A stretch of DNA of 64,000 bases. Origin: CAVSQX01 sp963730225 (lineage in GTDB: Bacteria; Planctomycetota; Phycisphaerae; Tepidisphaerales; Tepidisphaeraceae). The stretch is from positions 558,001 through 622,000 of the forward strand of contig CAVSQX010000002.1 in assembly GCA_963730225.1 (NCBI GenBank), written 5' to 3'. The notes under the pieces are model-generated. The model had not been told where the DNA came from. It did no database searches and was given only the letters and a program-made list of their open reading frames with translations. This document shows positions 8,374-18,920 of this stretch, piece after piece. How positions within the stretch are numbered: position 1 is the first letter of the stretch; every line of letters begins with the position of its first letter. A program made the translations under genes and the position numbers.

Positions 8374-11050
8374 ATGATGCGACCGCGACGCCACGCCCTT
8401 GTGCTTGCCACCGTTCCGGTCTGCGCCGGATTCCTGTCGTTGGCAGCGCGCCGCCACGCCGGTTGTTGTCATGGACGAGGCCGATTTCGAGGGGCTGGAG
8501 TCGCCCACGGTCATCTACTTTCCGGACACCAACACCTTTGAAACCGACCCCACCGATTTCGTGCACGAAATCGACGAAGGCGACAGCATGTTCCGTCAAG
8601 TGCTTCGCAACGAATACCCAACGCCGCAGCCTCCGTACGCGCCAGGTCCGGGCTGGTGGGATGGCGATGGCGCCGACCCGGCCAACACTGATCGCCAGCG
8701 GGTTGAACCCAAAGGAATCGTCGGGCTGGGGCATCAGGGGGTGGATCAGACGTTTGAATATTCCTTCGACTTTCGGACCGATCCGACGTTCCAGGCCACC
8801 AGCGACTTCTGCCACATCTTCCAGCTCAAAGCCCTGGACGGCGACGATTCACCACCGCTGGCGACGATCTCGCTTTACAAAAACGGCTCGGGCATTCAGG
8901 GCAGGGTGGACTGCTTCACCGACGGCACCAGCGGCACGCCGCAGACCGAAATCATCCCCACGACGTTCAACTACACGGCAGGCCAGTGGATCCACTTCGA
9001 CATTCGCATCACCCCGTGCGCTCAGGGCGAGAGTACCGGCGAGATTCTTTTGTCGGTGAATGGAGGGCCTTTCACGGGCATCGCAAATGCCGCCATCGAT
9101 CTGGCGGATTCCACCACCTACCGTCCGAAGTTCGGCTTTTACCGCGGCATGAGCACCAGCAATGGCGTTCCCGTCGGCGACTCATGGGTGGAACACCGCA
9201 CGATCACCGGCTACATCGGCACGAGCAATATTCTGACCTGGGCCGGCGGAGCGAACAACAACACCTGGGATACCGGCGCGACCGCCAACTTTCTCAATGG
9301 CTCGGCCTCTTCGGTCTTCAACACGATCGATCAGGTGAATTTCACGGGCGCCACGAACACCACCGTTAATTTGTCCGGCGACATCTGGCCCGATTTCGCA
9401 GACGTCAACTCCTCGGCCAATTACACTTTTGCGGGCAGCGGGTCTATCACCGGCGGCACGCTGCGGAAAGACGGCACCGGAACGCTGACTCTAGCCACCA
9501 CCAACTCTTACCCGGGCCTGACCCTGGTAACCAACGGCACGCTCTATGTGACCGGCTCGATCGGGAACGATTCGCTGGCGGACGTGGAGGGCGGGACGCT
9601 CAAAATCGGTTCCACCACCGCACTGGGCTCCGACAACCCCAACGGCATCCAGATCGCCGGCGGAACGCTCGACGTCAACGGCTTTGGCATCGGCAGCATC
9701 GCCGTGCAAGTCCAGGGCAGCGGCGTCGGCGGGGCCGGAGCGATCATCAACAGCGGCGCTCAGCAAACCAGCGCGATGAGCAATGTCACGCTCACCGCCG
9801 ACACCACCTTCGGCGGCACCGGCCGCTGGGACCTGCGCGGCAGCGGCAACACGCTGAGCACCGGCGGCAGCGCCTTCAACCTGACCAAAACCGGGACGAA
9901 TCAGATTTCGTTCGTCGGCACCGGCGTCGATCCGGCGCTGGCGAATATCACGATCAATCAGGGAATTCTCGCGTTCCAAACCAGCGTCTCATCCATGGGT
10001 AACCCCGCCGATGCCGTGACCGTCGCCTCCGGAGCGATTCTCGGGTTCTACAACACCAGTGCCGTGATGAACAAAAACTGCACGCTCAACGGCGGAACGA
10101 TGTGGGCGCAAAGTGGCACAACGGGGCAGAATGTGTTTTCGGGACCGATCACTCTGGGCAGCGGCGGCGGGATTCTTGACGCCGGCAGCGCACTGGCCGG
10201 CGGCAGTGCCAACGCCGGCGCGGTGCTGACCATCGGCGGCGCGATCGGCGGCTCGGGGGCTTTGACCAAAAACGGCCCCGGCACCGTCACGCTCGGCGTC
10301 GCCGACACGTTCGGTGGCCCCACTACCGTCAACGCCGGAACGCTGGTCGCCGACACCAATTCGTCGATCCCCACCAACACCGCGCTCACCATCGCCGCCG
10401 GGGCAGCCGTCGATCTGGTCAATCACGCCAGCAACCCGAAAATCCTGCTGCAACTCGCGTCGCTGTCTCTGAGCGGCAGCACAAATGCCTGGTCGGGTCA
10501 TCTTGATCTGAGCAACAACGATCTGATCGTTCACAACGGCAGCCTGGCCAACATCACCAACCAGATCGAGCAAGGCTACAACGGCGGTCCCTGGACCGGC
10601 GTCGGCGGAATCACTTCCTCCGTCGCCGCTACCATCACCAACACCGCCTTGGGCGTTGAACTCAACAGCAACGGCAGCGGGCCGCTGATGACCAGCTTCG
10701 ATTCGCAGGCGGTTACCAGCACGGATGTGCTGGTGAAATACACGTACGTTGGCGATGCCAACCTGGATGGCGTGGTGAATGGCTCGGATTACACGCTGAT
10801 AGACAATGGGTTCAATTCGCATCTGACCGGCTGGCGAAATGGCGATTTCAATTACGACGGGGTCGTCAATGGCGATGATTACACGTTGATCGATAACGCA
10901 TTCAACACGCAGGGCCCATCGCTGGCGGGGGCAGCGGCAGGCGAGACATCGCAGGTTGTCGAGTCGGTCCCGGTGCCCGAGCCTGTCGGCATGGGCGTGT
11001 TGGCGCTGGCCGTCGCGTCGCTGCACCGCCGACGGCGAGGGGGTCGATAA
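8374..11050 (+). CDS. Secreted PEP-CTERM/dockerin protein with N-terminal polysaccharide-lyase-like domain (apparent frameshift in signal peptide)
   Basis: The body (residues about 30-880) is in one frame, but a signal peptide (MMRPRRHALVLATV, then CAGFLSLAA) lies in another, beginning at the ATG at 8374. Skipping one base near 8449 joins them as SLAA-AATPVVVMDEADFEG, a normal cleavage site. Without it the protein would lack an export signal, odd for a PEP-CTERM protein. The first 270 residues resemble the jelly-roll fold of heparin-lyase-I-type polysaccharide lyases (WIHFDIRITP; RPKFGFYRGMS, then WVEHRTITGY); enzymatic activity is inference. Then come autotransporter-type beta repeats (WAGGANNNTWDTG; TGTLTLA; GPGTVTLG), the dockerin-like pair (DANLDGVVNGSDYTLID, DFNYDGVVNGDDYTLID) and the tail VPEPVGMGVLALAVA followed by RRRR. 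It is a paralogue of both flanking giants. Confidence 0.82.
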
Positions 11051-11196
11051 TCGCGGATTACACGGATTCTCCTCACACCGGGTTTTCAATCATCATTTAT
11101 TGGTCACCAGGGCAATTCCCGCCTTGATGAATTTTCCGTAAATTAAAGCGACGGATATATGTTACATTTGGGGAAGAACGTGGAGGGTTGGCTTAC

Positions 11197-14100
11197 GTGC
11201 GGCATCGCTCGCTGGCAGTGATCTTCTCGGCTGCGACCGCGGCGTTGGGGACAGCTTCGGTCGTTTCCGCCATCGCCTGGAACTCCAACATGCCGACGTA
11301 CAGCGCCACCTCCACCAATGGCCTGACCGGTCAACCCACGCTTTTCGTGGATGAAAACGTCATCACCAACGACAACAACAGCACCCGCGGCACGGCGACA
11401 TATCTGGGCAACGGCTGGATTCTAACGGCCCAGCACGTCGTGCAGAACGGCAGCGATTACGCTCAGCTCTGTGCTCCCACGCAGATGGTTTACAACGTCG
11501 ACGGCACCAATTACACCGGCGATTACATTTCCACCGTCGGTGCGCCGGGCGGATCGGACATCGCCCTGGTGCATTTGTCCGGAGTCACCAGCGGGCCGAT
11601 CACCAGCTTGCCCGGCGTGGCCAGCTCGCAGATTTACACCGGCTCCTCCGAAAGCAATCAACTGGTGCAGATCGGCGGGTACGGATATTTCGGCCCGCTG
11701 GGAGGCACGCTCAGCACCAGCGCGACGTTTCATTACGCTTTCAACATCGCCTCGGCCAGCGGGGGATTCGTCAACATCTCCGCCAACGCCAGCAGTCGAT
11801 TGGTCGCCGACGGCTATGTGATGGGCATCGCCGAATCGGGCGACAGCGGCAGCGCCATGTGGATGGATACCGGCGCAGACACCGATACCAATCTCAACGA
11901 TTACGATCTCATCGGCGTCACCGACACCAGCAACGGCTCGGCCTTCGGCGATTCCAATCAATACGCGCGCGTGTCGGATTATTCCGGCTGGATTCTGTCG
12001 AATGTTTATGCGACGCCGCTGACATGGAACGCCAGCGGAACCGGCACGACGGCCACCGACGGCGGCGGAACCTGGGACACCACCAGCGGCAGCACGGTCT
12101 GGCTCAGCGGCTCCAGCGATGTGGCGTACAGCAACAATTCCGCGGTGACGATCGGCAACGCCCACGGCGCCGCCGGGACGATTGCGCTGGGCAGCCCGAT
12201 CACCGTCAACGGTCTGTGGTTCAACCCCGCCAGCAGTGGAAATTACACCATCACCGGCAACACGCTGACACTGGCCGAGCCGCAGATCGTCACCAACACC
12301 AACGCCACCATCGCTTCGGTCATCGCCGGGTCGGCGGGGCTTTCCAAAAACGGCGGCTCGACGCTTTTTCTGACTGCCATCAACACCTACACCGGCGGCA
12401 CCACGCTGGACACTGGAATCCTCAACATCCAATCCGATTCCAATCTCGGCGCGCTGCCGTCTTCACCGAGCAACAACATTTTGTTTCAGGGAAGCTCGAC
12501 GCTTCAGGCGGCCACTTCGCTTACCGTTAGCGCCAATCGCAAAATCGTCGTCAACGGCGGCGTCACGGCTTTCTTCGACAGCCATGGAAACACGCTCACC
12601 GTGGCCGGCGTCATCAGCGGCACCGGCGCGATCAGCAAAATCGGAGCCGGCACGCTCTATCTCACCGGGGCCAACACGTTCACCGGCGCGGTCAACGTCG
12701 GCAACTCCGGTGTTTCGGGCGGGAATGTCGACGGCGATCTGCGCATCACCTCGTTTTTGGACATCCTCGACACGACGCAGGTGAACATCAGCGACAACAA
12801 CACGGCTTATGCCACGTTTCAACTCGACGGCACCAGCGGCAGCATCACCCTGCCGTCGACGATTGCTTTCTCCATCAACGGCAATAACGCCGGCCCGGCG
12901 GCCACGGCGGCGAACATCATCGAAAACATCGCCGGCCAGAACAGCATCGCCGGCCCGATCACATACAACGTCGGCGGAGTCGGCTACGGAATTCGCTCCG
13001 ACGCCGGCACGCTCACTTTCAGCGGAAACATCACCTACAGCGGCACCTCCGCGAAGATTTTTTATCTGGACGGCGCCGGCAACGGCGCGTTCAGCGGGGT
13101 CGTCGGCGGAACCGCGGCCTGGAATCTCACCGGCGGCGGAACCTGGACGTTCAGCAACGCCAACACCAACACCGGCGGCGTCACGATCGCGGCGGGCGTC
13201 ATCAGCACGAATCTTCTCACCGCCGAAGGCTCCGGTTCCACCGGTTCCACACCCAGCGGCATCGGGCAATCCGACGATGCCGCCGCCAATTTGGTTCTGA
13301 CCGGCGGCGCGCTGCGATACACGGGGCCGGCGGTCAGCACCGATCGGCTCTTCACTATCGGCCCCGGCGGCGGCACGATCGACGCATCGGGAACCGGCGG
13401 ATTGATCTTTTCCAACACCGCCGCCGCTGTATCCAGCGACGCCGCCACGCACGCATCCTCCACCACCGCCAACTCCAACACCGTTACGATCACCGCCGGG
13501 GGACTGACCGATCTGGCCGACGGCATGGCCGTTCTCGGCGCTGGAATTCCCAGCGGAGCAACCATCACGGCCGTGAATTTCGACGCCGGCACGATCACGC
13601 TCAGTTCCGCCGCCACCGTCACGGGCAGCCCGACGCTTTCCTTCGGAGCCGGCAATCGCACGCTCACGCTCAGCGGAACTTCGCCCGCCGCCAACACGCT
13701 GGGCCCGATTCTGGTTAATTCCTCGTCGGGAGGAGTTCTCTCGCTGAGCAAAACCGGCTCGACGACGTGGACTCTCACCGGCAACGAACTTTACACCGGA
13801 GCGACCACAGTAACTTCCGGCATGTTGACCGTCGCCGGGGCGTTGACCAGCCCAACCGCGACCGTCGCCGCCGGCGCGACGCTGAACGTCACCGGCTCGC
13901 TGAGTTCCTTGACCAATCTGACCACCGGCGGACTGGCGGAGTTCGCCGCTCAGACGACCAGTGGATTTCTTGTGCGATCTTTTTCGGCAATCGACGTCGA
14001 TCCGGGCGGAGAAATCACCGTCGCGCCGCCGTCGGCTCCGGCCAATCGCACGGTGATGATGACCAGTTCATTGAGCAACAGCGGATTGATCGATCTTGGC

Positions 14101-14661
14101 GCCAACGATGCGATCGTTCACAACGGCGATTTGAGCGGCATTACCAGCCAGATCGCCGGCGCTTTCAACGGTGGAAGTTGGAACGGCGCTTCCGGCATCA
14201 CGTCCAGCGCAGCGGCGATAACCAGCAACACCGCCCTGGGAGTGGAATTGAACAGCAACGGCTCATCGGCCCTGCTGAGCACGTTCGACAACCAAAGCGT
14301 CAGCAGCACCGATGTGCTGATCAAATACACCTACTTCGGCGACGCGAATCTGGATGGAACCGTCAACGGCAGCGACTACACGCTCATCGACGATGGATTC
14401 AACAATACTCTCACCGGCTGGTCCAACGGCGATTTCAACTACGACGGCGTTGTGAACGGCGACGATTACACGCTGATCGACAACGCCTTCAACACACAGG
14501 GGCCATCGCTGGCGGCCGATCCGCAGGGGATGGTTGCCGCCGACACCGGACAAGTTGCCGGCGGCTCGTCAACGGCCGTGCCCGAACCCGCTTCGATCGG
14601 ACTGCTCGCATTTTCACTGGTGGCGTCGCTTCGTCGCCGGCGCAAAGCACCGGCCGCCTGA
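11197..14661 (+). CDS. Secreted trypsin-like serine protease fused to beta-helix repeats, dockerin-like domain and PEP-CTERM
   Basis: About 1154 residues. The signal peptide is RSLAVIFSAATAALG followed by SVVSA. Residues about 50-275 form a chymotrypsin-fold protease with a full triad: His in GWILTAQHVV, Asp in GGSDIALVHL, Ser in AESGDSGSAMW. After it come autotransporter-type repeats (GAGTLYLTGANTFTG and similar), then the dockerin-like pair (DANLDGTVNGSDYTLID, DFNYDGVVNGDDYTLID) and the PEP-CTERM tail (VPEPASIGLLAF, then RRRR). The GTG at 11197 is chosen because GGAGGG at 11182-11187 is 9 nt upstream; an in-frame TTG at 11188 abuts the Shine-Dalgarno. It ends 3 nt from the convergent glycosyltransferase gene. 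The protease may act on surface proteins or on its paralogues; that is inference. Confidence 0.88.
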   Translation: MRHRSLAVIFSAATAALGTASVVSAIAWNSNMPTYSATSTNGLTGQPTLFVDENVITNDNNSTRGTATYLGNGWILTAQHVVQNGSDYAQLCAPTQMVYNVDGTNYTGDYISTVGAPGGSDIALVHLSGVTSGPITSLPGVASSQIYTGSSESNQLVQIGGYGYFGPLGGTLSTSATFHYAFNIASASGGFVNISANASSRLVADGYVMGIAESGDSGSAMWMDTGADTDTNLNDYDLIGVTDTSNGSAFGDSNQYARVSDYSGWILSNVYATPLTWNASGTGTTATDGGGTWDTTSGSTVWLSGSSDVAYSNNSAVTIGNAHGAAGTIALGSPITVNGLWFNPASSGNYTITGNTLTLAEPQIVTNTNATIASVIAGSAGLSKNGGSTLFLTAINTYTGGTTLDTGILNIQSDSNLGALPSSPSNNILFQGSSTLQAATSLTVSANRKIVVNGGVTAFFDSHGNTLTVAGVISGTGAISKIGAGTLYLTGANTFTGAVNVGNSGVSGGNVDGDLRITSFLDILDTTQVNISDNNTAYATFQLDGTSGSITLPSTIAFSINGNNAGPAATAANIIENIAGQNSIAGPITYNVGGVGYGIRSDAGTLTFSGNITYSGTSAKIFYLDGAGNGAFSGVVGGTAAWNLTGGGTWTFSNANTNTGGVTIAAGVISTNLLTAEGSGSTGSTPSGIGQSDDAAANLVLTGGALRYTGPAVSTDRLFTIGPGGGTIDASGTGGLIFSNTAAAVSSDAATHASSTTANSNTVTITAGGLTDLADGMAVLGAGIPSGATITAVNFDAGTITLSSAATVTGSPTLSFGAGNRTLTLSGTSPAANTLGPILVNSSSGGVLSLSKTGSTTWTLTGNELYTGATTVTSGMLTVAGALTSPTATVAAGATLNVTGSLSSLTNLTTGGLAEFAAQTTSGFLVRSFSAIDVDPGGEITVAPPSAPANRTVMMTSSLSNSGLIDLGANDAIVHNGDLSGITSQIAGAFNGGSWNGASGITSSAAAITSNTALGVELNSNGSSALLSTFDNQSVSSTDVLIKYTYFGDANLDGTVNGSDYTLIDDGFNNTLTGWSNGDFNYDGVVNGDDYTLIDNAFNTQGPSLAADPQGMVAADTGQVAGGSSTAVPEPASIGLLAFSLVASLRRRRKAPAA

Positions 14662-14664
14662 TCG

Positions 14665-16117
14665 TCAATCGGCCAGCCGACGCTGCTGAATTTTGAATCC
14701 ATCCATCGTCGCGGCGGTCTGAAAGCCCGGCTGATCCGGTTGCGACTCGGGGCTGACGACGGTTTGCGTTTGCGGCGGGATCACTTCCGGATTTTCCTGC
14801 CAGAGAATTCGCTGATCGGTCAGAAAGCAGAGGAAAAGCCACTGTGTTTGTGACACTCCGTGCGCGACGATCAGCCCGCGATCCAGCGGCAGCCGCTGGG
14901 CGATGAGCTGCATCGCAGGCCACTGTTGATTCTCTCGCCGCACCCGTGCGCGCTGACGCACAAAAGCACCCAGCGAAACCAGCAGATGGGCCAGAATCAG
15001 CAGCGTGAATAAGCGATCCCGGTGAACTCGAATCGGCGTCAGCAAATACCACGCACCGGCGGCCAGCACCGGCAGCATCGGCGCCGTGAATCGCGTTCCC
15101 TGATCGAATGGCCAACAGACGAAAAATGCGACGTAAATCGGAAACGTCAGCGCCAGCGGATCGGCGGTAGCCCTTGCCAATTTCCACCAACCAACCGCGG
15201 TCACCATTGCCGTCAGCAGATACACTATCGTGTCGAGGTTGAGCCACTGCCCCGCCCGCGCGTACGACTTCCACATTCCCGGAAGGGCAAGCCGGCCGAT
15301 CTCCGCGGTCTGACGGCGAAATCCCTCCAACACCTGCGCAGCCCAGAGACATCGACGGATCGCGAAGATGTGCGATGTAGGTTGTTTGATCGCCCCCCGC
15401 TTGGGCGGCGGTGTGCGCATCGCCCCGGGCGATTGCGCCAGCCGTGCCACTGGCAAGCGCGCCAATGATCAAGAAGCCGAAGATGGCGCGCGGCCAGGAG
15501 ATTCTCCTTGAAAGCGCCGCCGCCAGCATCGACAGGGCAAAACCAGCCGCGAGAAAAACACCGACTTGTCGAATGCCGCACGCCAGAATCACCGCTCCGC
15601 CGGCCGCCGCGAGCCATCCCCAGAATCGCCTCGATGATTTGACGGTTGCGGCTTTGGCAAACGCCAACGCCGCCGCCATCATCGCCGCCATGAACGCCGT
15701 CTCGGCGCGGGCCTGGCGAAACAAATCCCAGAATTCCACGTTCACCATCACCAGCGCCGTCACGAAAATCGCGCCGCGGCGGTCGTAAACGGCAAACCAA
15801 AAATAAGTCGCCGACATGAATGCGCCGGCCAGGAGCAGATGGATCGCCCCGATAACCGCGAACGGACGCGGCCCCAGCAGAAATGCCGGGCTGATCAGAA
15901 TCGGATATCCCGGGGCGCGGTACAGATGCGGCGATCCCATCCGAAGCAACCGGTGCCGCAGCGCCAGGCTCCGAGCCATAGACAGGTAGTTGACGCCATC
16001 CGGATCCGCCTGCCAATTCGGACTGATTTGAATGCACAGCAACAGCAGCAGAATCAGCAGCACGAGCCGGCGATGGCGGTCCATCCACGCTGCGACTGAG
16101 CCGGGAAGACTTGGCAT
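14665..16117 (-). CDS. GT39-like polytopic membrane glycosyltransferase (apparent frameshift)
   Basis: Two frames together make one polytopic membrane protein of about 480 residues. The N-terminal part starts at the ATG at 16117 (another at 16084). It has MDRHRRLVLLILLLLLCIQI, then the luminal loop NWQADPDGVNYLSMARSLA and RAPGYPILI, resembling the first loop of lipid-linked sugar transferases (GT39/ArnT type). The C-terminal part continues from about 15345 in a shifted frame (WAAQVLEGF, then DTIVYLLTAMVTAVGWW, FPIYVAFFVCWPFDQGTRFTAP). The joint is a +1 change near 15345. It lies 86 bases after the next gene and may share its transcript. The substrate cannot be read from sequence. If the shift is real the gene is broken; an assembly error seems more likely. 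Confidence 0.65.
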
Positions 16118-16203
16118 GCCAGCGCTGAAACCTATCCCCGCTGCCACTCTCCGGCAAATGACTCGCGTTCCCGGTTCATGGTTGGCGGCCGATTCGCCGA
16201 TGG

Positions 16204-17784
16204 TTATTGCCCCAGGGCGAGCCGCTGGATGTGGGCCGATTCGCCGTCCACATCCAGCCGCCAGACTTGCCGATCCTTGAAATACTTCAGCAGCCGCCGG
16301 TTCTCCGCGTCGCCCATGTCGTGGGCCCAGACCGTTTTTGATGCGTCGATGTCGGCATCGTTGTAGACCCATTCATCGTCGAGTCGATGGCCGGGAAGAT
16401 AACGCACGAGCACCAGATTCAGGCTGTCGATCTGATTCAATTCTGCGGTCAGTACCGATCGCTGGAATTGCTCGCTGCCGGGCCGTGTGTTTTGAACTGC
16501 CAGCACGATCGCACCGGCCACCACTGCCAGCAGCAATCCCCTGGCGGCGGCCGACGCGCGGGAATCGAGCCATCGCAAGCCGGCGACGAACAGCACCAGC
16601 ACCGGCCCAGTCGCCGGGGCGACATATTGTGAGCGCGTCCAGTTCGAGAGCAGCGTCGCCAGCAGCACTGCTGTTCCCGCGGCGACGGCCATCCACAATC
16701 GTCGATCCGATGCTGCCGCCAGCGGTGACAGCAGCAGCGGGATTGCGATCAGCCATGGATCGGCGACATCCTGAATCAGGCGGAGAAATTTTTCACCGGC
16801 AACGTGAAGAAATCCGCTCACGGATCGCTGCGCCAGAAAATGCGGAACCTCGATCTGGTCCGCGTAGTCCTTCATTTCCCGGTGTCGAAACGCCGGCTCC
16901 GGCCGCAGCGCTTCGAACAAGAACGGCGGCGCAACGGCGTACTGCCGCTCGTAAGCGAAGTACGGAAGCTCCAACGCATGATGGGTGACACGATAGTTGT
17001 AGTAACCAAGCCAGATCGCGCCCAAAGCCACCAGGGCTCCCGTCGCGATCAGTGCGAGTCTCGGCCGCAGCAGAAGTGAAATCATAATCGGCAGGGCAAA
17101 CGCTGCTCCTTCGAACGGCCGGCTGATCGCCAGAATCACCAGGCCGATTCCGAGCAGCGCTCCATCGCTCCATCGCGGCTTTGCGATCAGACGCACCCAC
17201 GCTCCCAAAACCAGCACCCCGCCGATTGCCGCCACCGATCCACCCCAATATGTCTGGCTCCACTGCGCGATCAGCGGATGCACGGCCAAAAGCATCGCGC
17301 AGGCAAAGCTCCACAGCGGCGAAAAAAAACCATTCAGCATCCAATACGCCGCGACGCACAGAACCGCCGCGGCGATCCACGCTCCGACGATCGGCTCGCC
17401 GGCCAGGACCTTTCCCAGGGCCAGCATCAATCCCTGCCCCGGCGGGTACTTGCTCATGTAACTGGGCCGCTGGAGCACGTGAAACGTCTCGAAAAACGGC
17501 CAGAGCGCATGGGTCGGATTGGTCAATCGGCCATGCGAGAACGTGTCGGCCGCCAGCAGATAGCTGAATTCATCATGAATCCGCGGCTGCGGAAATGCGC
17601 ACCGCGCCAGAACGCAATTGAAGTACAGTGAGATTCCCGCCAGCAAAACCGCGCATAAAACCCGCCACCGCGCCAGATGCCGGCACGGCGACAGGAGCCA
17701 ATCCATCGCTTTCCACCGCCGCGCCAGCAACAGCGCCGCCAGCGCTGCCACCGCGATCGAGATCATCTGCCCGCCGATTTCCAT
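16204..17784 (-). CDS. GT39-like polytopic membrane glycosyltransferase or mannosyltransferase
   Basis: About 526 residues with roughly ten hydrophobic helices. The first extramembrane loop carries PRIHDEFSYLLAADTFSHGR, with the Asp-Glu pair typical of GT-C enzymes that use polyprenyl-phosphate sugars, followed by RPSYMSKYPPGQGLMLALG. The C-terminus is soluble (VWAHDMGDAENRRLLKYF). It likely transfers a sugar to lipid or protein on the outer face of the inner membrane. Possible starts are GTG 17787, ATG 17784 and ATG 17766; none has a strong ribosome site. It is divergent from floA and upstream of a related, frameshifted gene on the same strand. Confidence 0.75.
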   Translation of the reverse strand: MEIGGQMISIAVAALAALLLARRWKAMDWLLSPCRHLARWRVLCAVLLAGISLYFNCVLARCAFPQPRIHDEFSYLLAADTFSHGRLTNPTHALWPFFETFHVLQRPSYMSKYPPGQGLMLALGKVLAGEPIVGAWIAAAVLCVAAYWMLNGFFSPLWSFACAMLLAVHPLIAQWSQTYWGGSVAAIGGVLVLGAWVRLIAKPRWSDGALLGIGLVILAISRPFEGAAFALPIMISLLLRPRLALIATGALVALGAIWLGYYNYRVTHHALELPYFAYERQYAVAPPFLFEALRPEPAFRHREMKDYADQIEVPHFLAQRSVSGFLHVAGEKFLRLIQDVADPWLIAIPLLLSPLAAASDRRLWMAVAAGTAVLLATLLSNWTRSQYVAPATGPVLVLFVAGLRWLDSRASAAARGLLLAVVAGAIVLAVQNTRPGSEQFQRSVLTAELNQIDSLNLVLVRYLPGHRLDDEWVYNDADIDASKTVWAHDMGDAENRRLLKYFKDRQVWRLDVDGESAHIQRLALGQ

Positions 17785-17844
17785 CACGGACCCATTGCAC
17801 TGTCCGGTCGATTCGCCTTGAATATCGGTTCAACCGGAGCCGAC

Positions 17845-18882
17845 ATGATCTTCGCCAATTTCCTCGCGCAAGAAAACAACGCCGGGCAGGTGATCTTTTG
17901 GGGCGTCACGATTTTTGTCCTCATCATTCTGCTGGTGATTTTCGCGATCCTGTTCCAGTTTGTCGGGTTATACGTTCGCGCCACCGTCAGCGGGGCGCGG
18001 GTGAATCTGATCGATCTGATCGGCATGCGGCTGCGGAAGGTCAACGCCTTGGCGATCGTCAATGCCCGCATTCAGGCCCATCGCGCCGGGCTGGCCATCA
18101 GCACGCCGGAGATGGAATCGCACGTGCTGGCCGGCGGCGATGTGCAGCGCGTCATCAACGCCATGATCGCCGCCAACAAGGCCAACATCGATCTGGATTG
18201 GCGAACCTCCACCGCCATCGACCTGGCCGGCCGCGACATTCTCGACGCCGTGCAAACCAGCGTGAATCCAAAAGTGATCGACGTTCCCAACCAAACCATG
18301 CAGCAGACGACTATCGACGGCGTCGCCAAGGACGGCATCCAATTGCGCGTCAAAGCGCGTGTGACGGTTCGCACCAACATCAAGAGCCTGGTCGGCGGAG
18401 CGACCGAGGAAACCGTCGTCGCCCGAGTCGGCGAGGGAATCGTCAACGCCATCGGCTCGGCCGAGGATTACAAGCACGTGCTGGGCAATCCCGACACGAT
18501 TTCCAAGGCCGTTCTGAGCAAGGGGCTGGACGCCAACACCGCCTTTGAGATTTTGTCGATCGACATCGCGGAGATCACCGTCGGCGACAACATCGGCGCC
18601 AAGCTGGCCGCCGACCGCGCCAAATCCGACACGCAGCGATTTCAGGCCGAAGCCGAGCAGCGGCGGGCGATGGCGGTGGCCCGCGAGCAGGAGAACGTCG
18701 CCATGCAGGCGGAAAATCGCGCCGCCGTCGTGCTGGCCGAAGCGGAAATTCCCAAGGCGATCGCCGAAGCGTTTCGCAGCGGGAATCTTGGCGTTTTTGA
18801 TTATTACAAACTCAAAAATGTTCAGGCCGACACGTCGATGCGCGAATCGATCGGCAAGCCCGGCGACGGCAAGAACACCTGA
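17845..18882 (+). CDS. floA: Flotillin-like protein FloA
   Basis: Membrane-associated scaffold of bacterial functional microdomains (YqfA/UPF0365 family). A hydrophobic hairpin at residues 15-45 (VIFWGVTIFVLIILLVIFAI) precedes the conserved family region: ATVSGARVNLIDLIGMRLRK, LDWRTSTAIDLAGRD, ARVTVRTNIKSLVGGA, EETVVARVGEGIV and NTAFEILSIDIA. The Ala/Glu-rich coiled coil (AEAEQRRAMAVAREQE) and the tail GVFDYYKLKNVQADTSMR are also typical. Length about 345 matches FloA. ATG at 17845 follows a weak GGAG at 17836-17839; it begins the protein right before the membrane segment, as in homologues. A small proline-rich protein follows 38 nt later and may be co-transcribed. Confidence 0.92.
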   Translation: MIFANFLAQENNAGQVIFWGVTIFVLIILLVIFAILFQFVGLYVRATVSGARVNLIDLIGMRLRKVNALAIVNARIQAHRAGLAISTPEMESHVLAGGDVQRVINAMIAANKANIDLDWRTSTAIDLAGRDILDAVQTSVNPKVIDVPNQTMQQTTIDGVAKDGIQLRVKARVTVRTNIKSLVGGATEETVVARVGEGIVNAIGSAEDYKHVLGNPDTISKAVLSKGLDANTAFEILSIDIAEITVGDNIGAKLAADRAKSDTQRFQAEAEQRRAMAVAREQENVAMQAENRAAVVLAEAEIPKAIAEAFRSGNLGVFDYYKLKNVQADTSMRESIGKPGDGKNT

Positions 18883-18920
18883 GCAAAGTTTGGCGCCGGC
18901 CGGCAGGGCCGGGCGTACCC

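Noticed and set aside
14489..15340. Continuation of the long minus-strand frame past the GT39-like domain into the PEP-CTERM gene
   Set aside because: After about 15345 the residues become Arg/Ser/Ala-rich shadow coding, while the hydrophobic helices continue in the adjacent frame.
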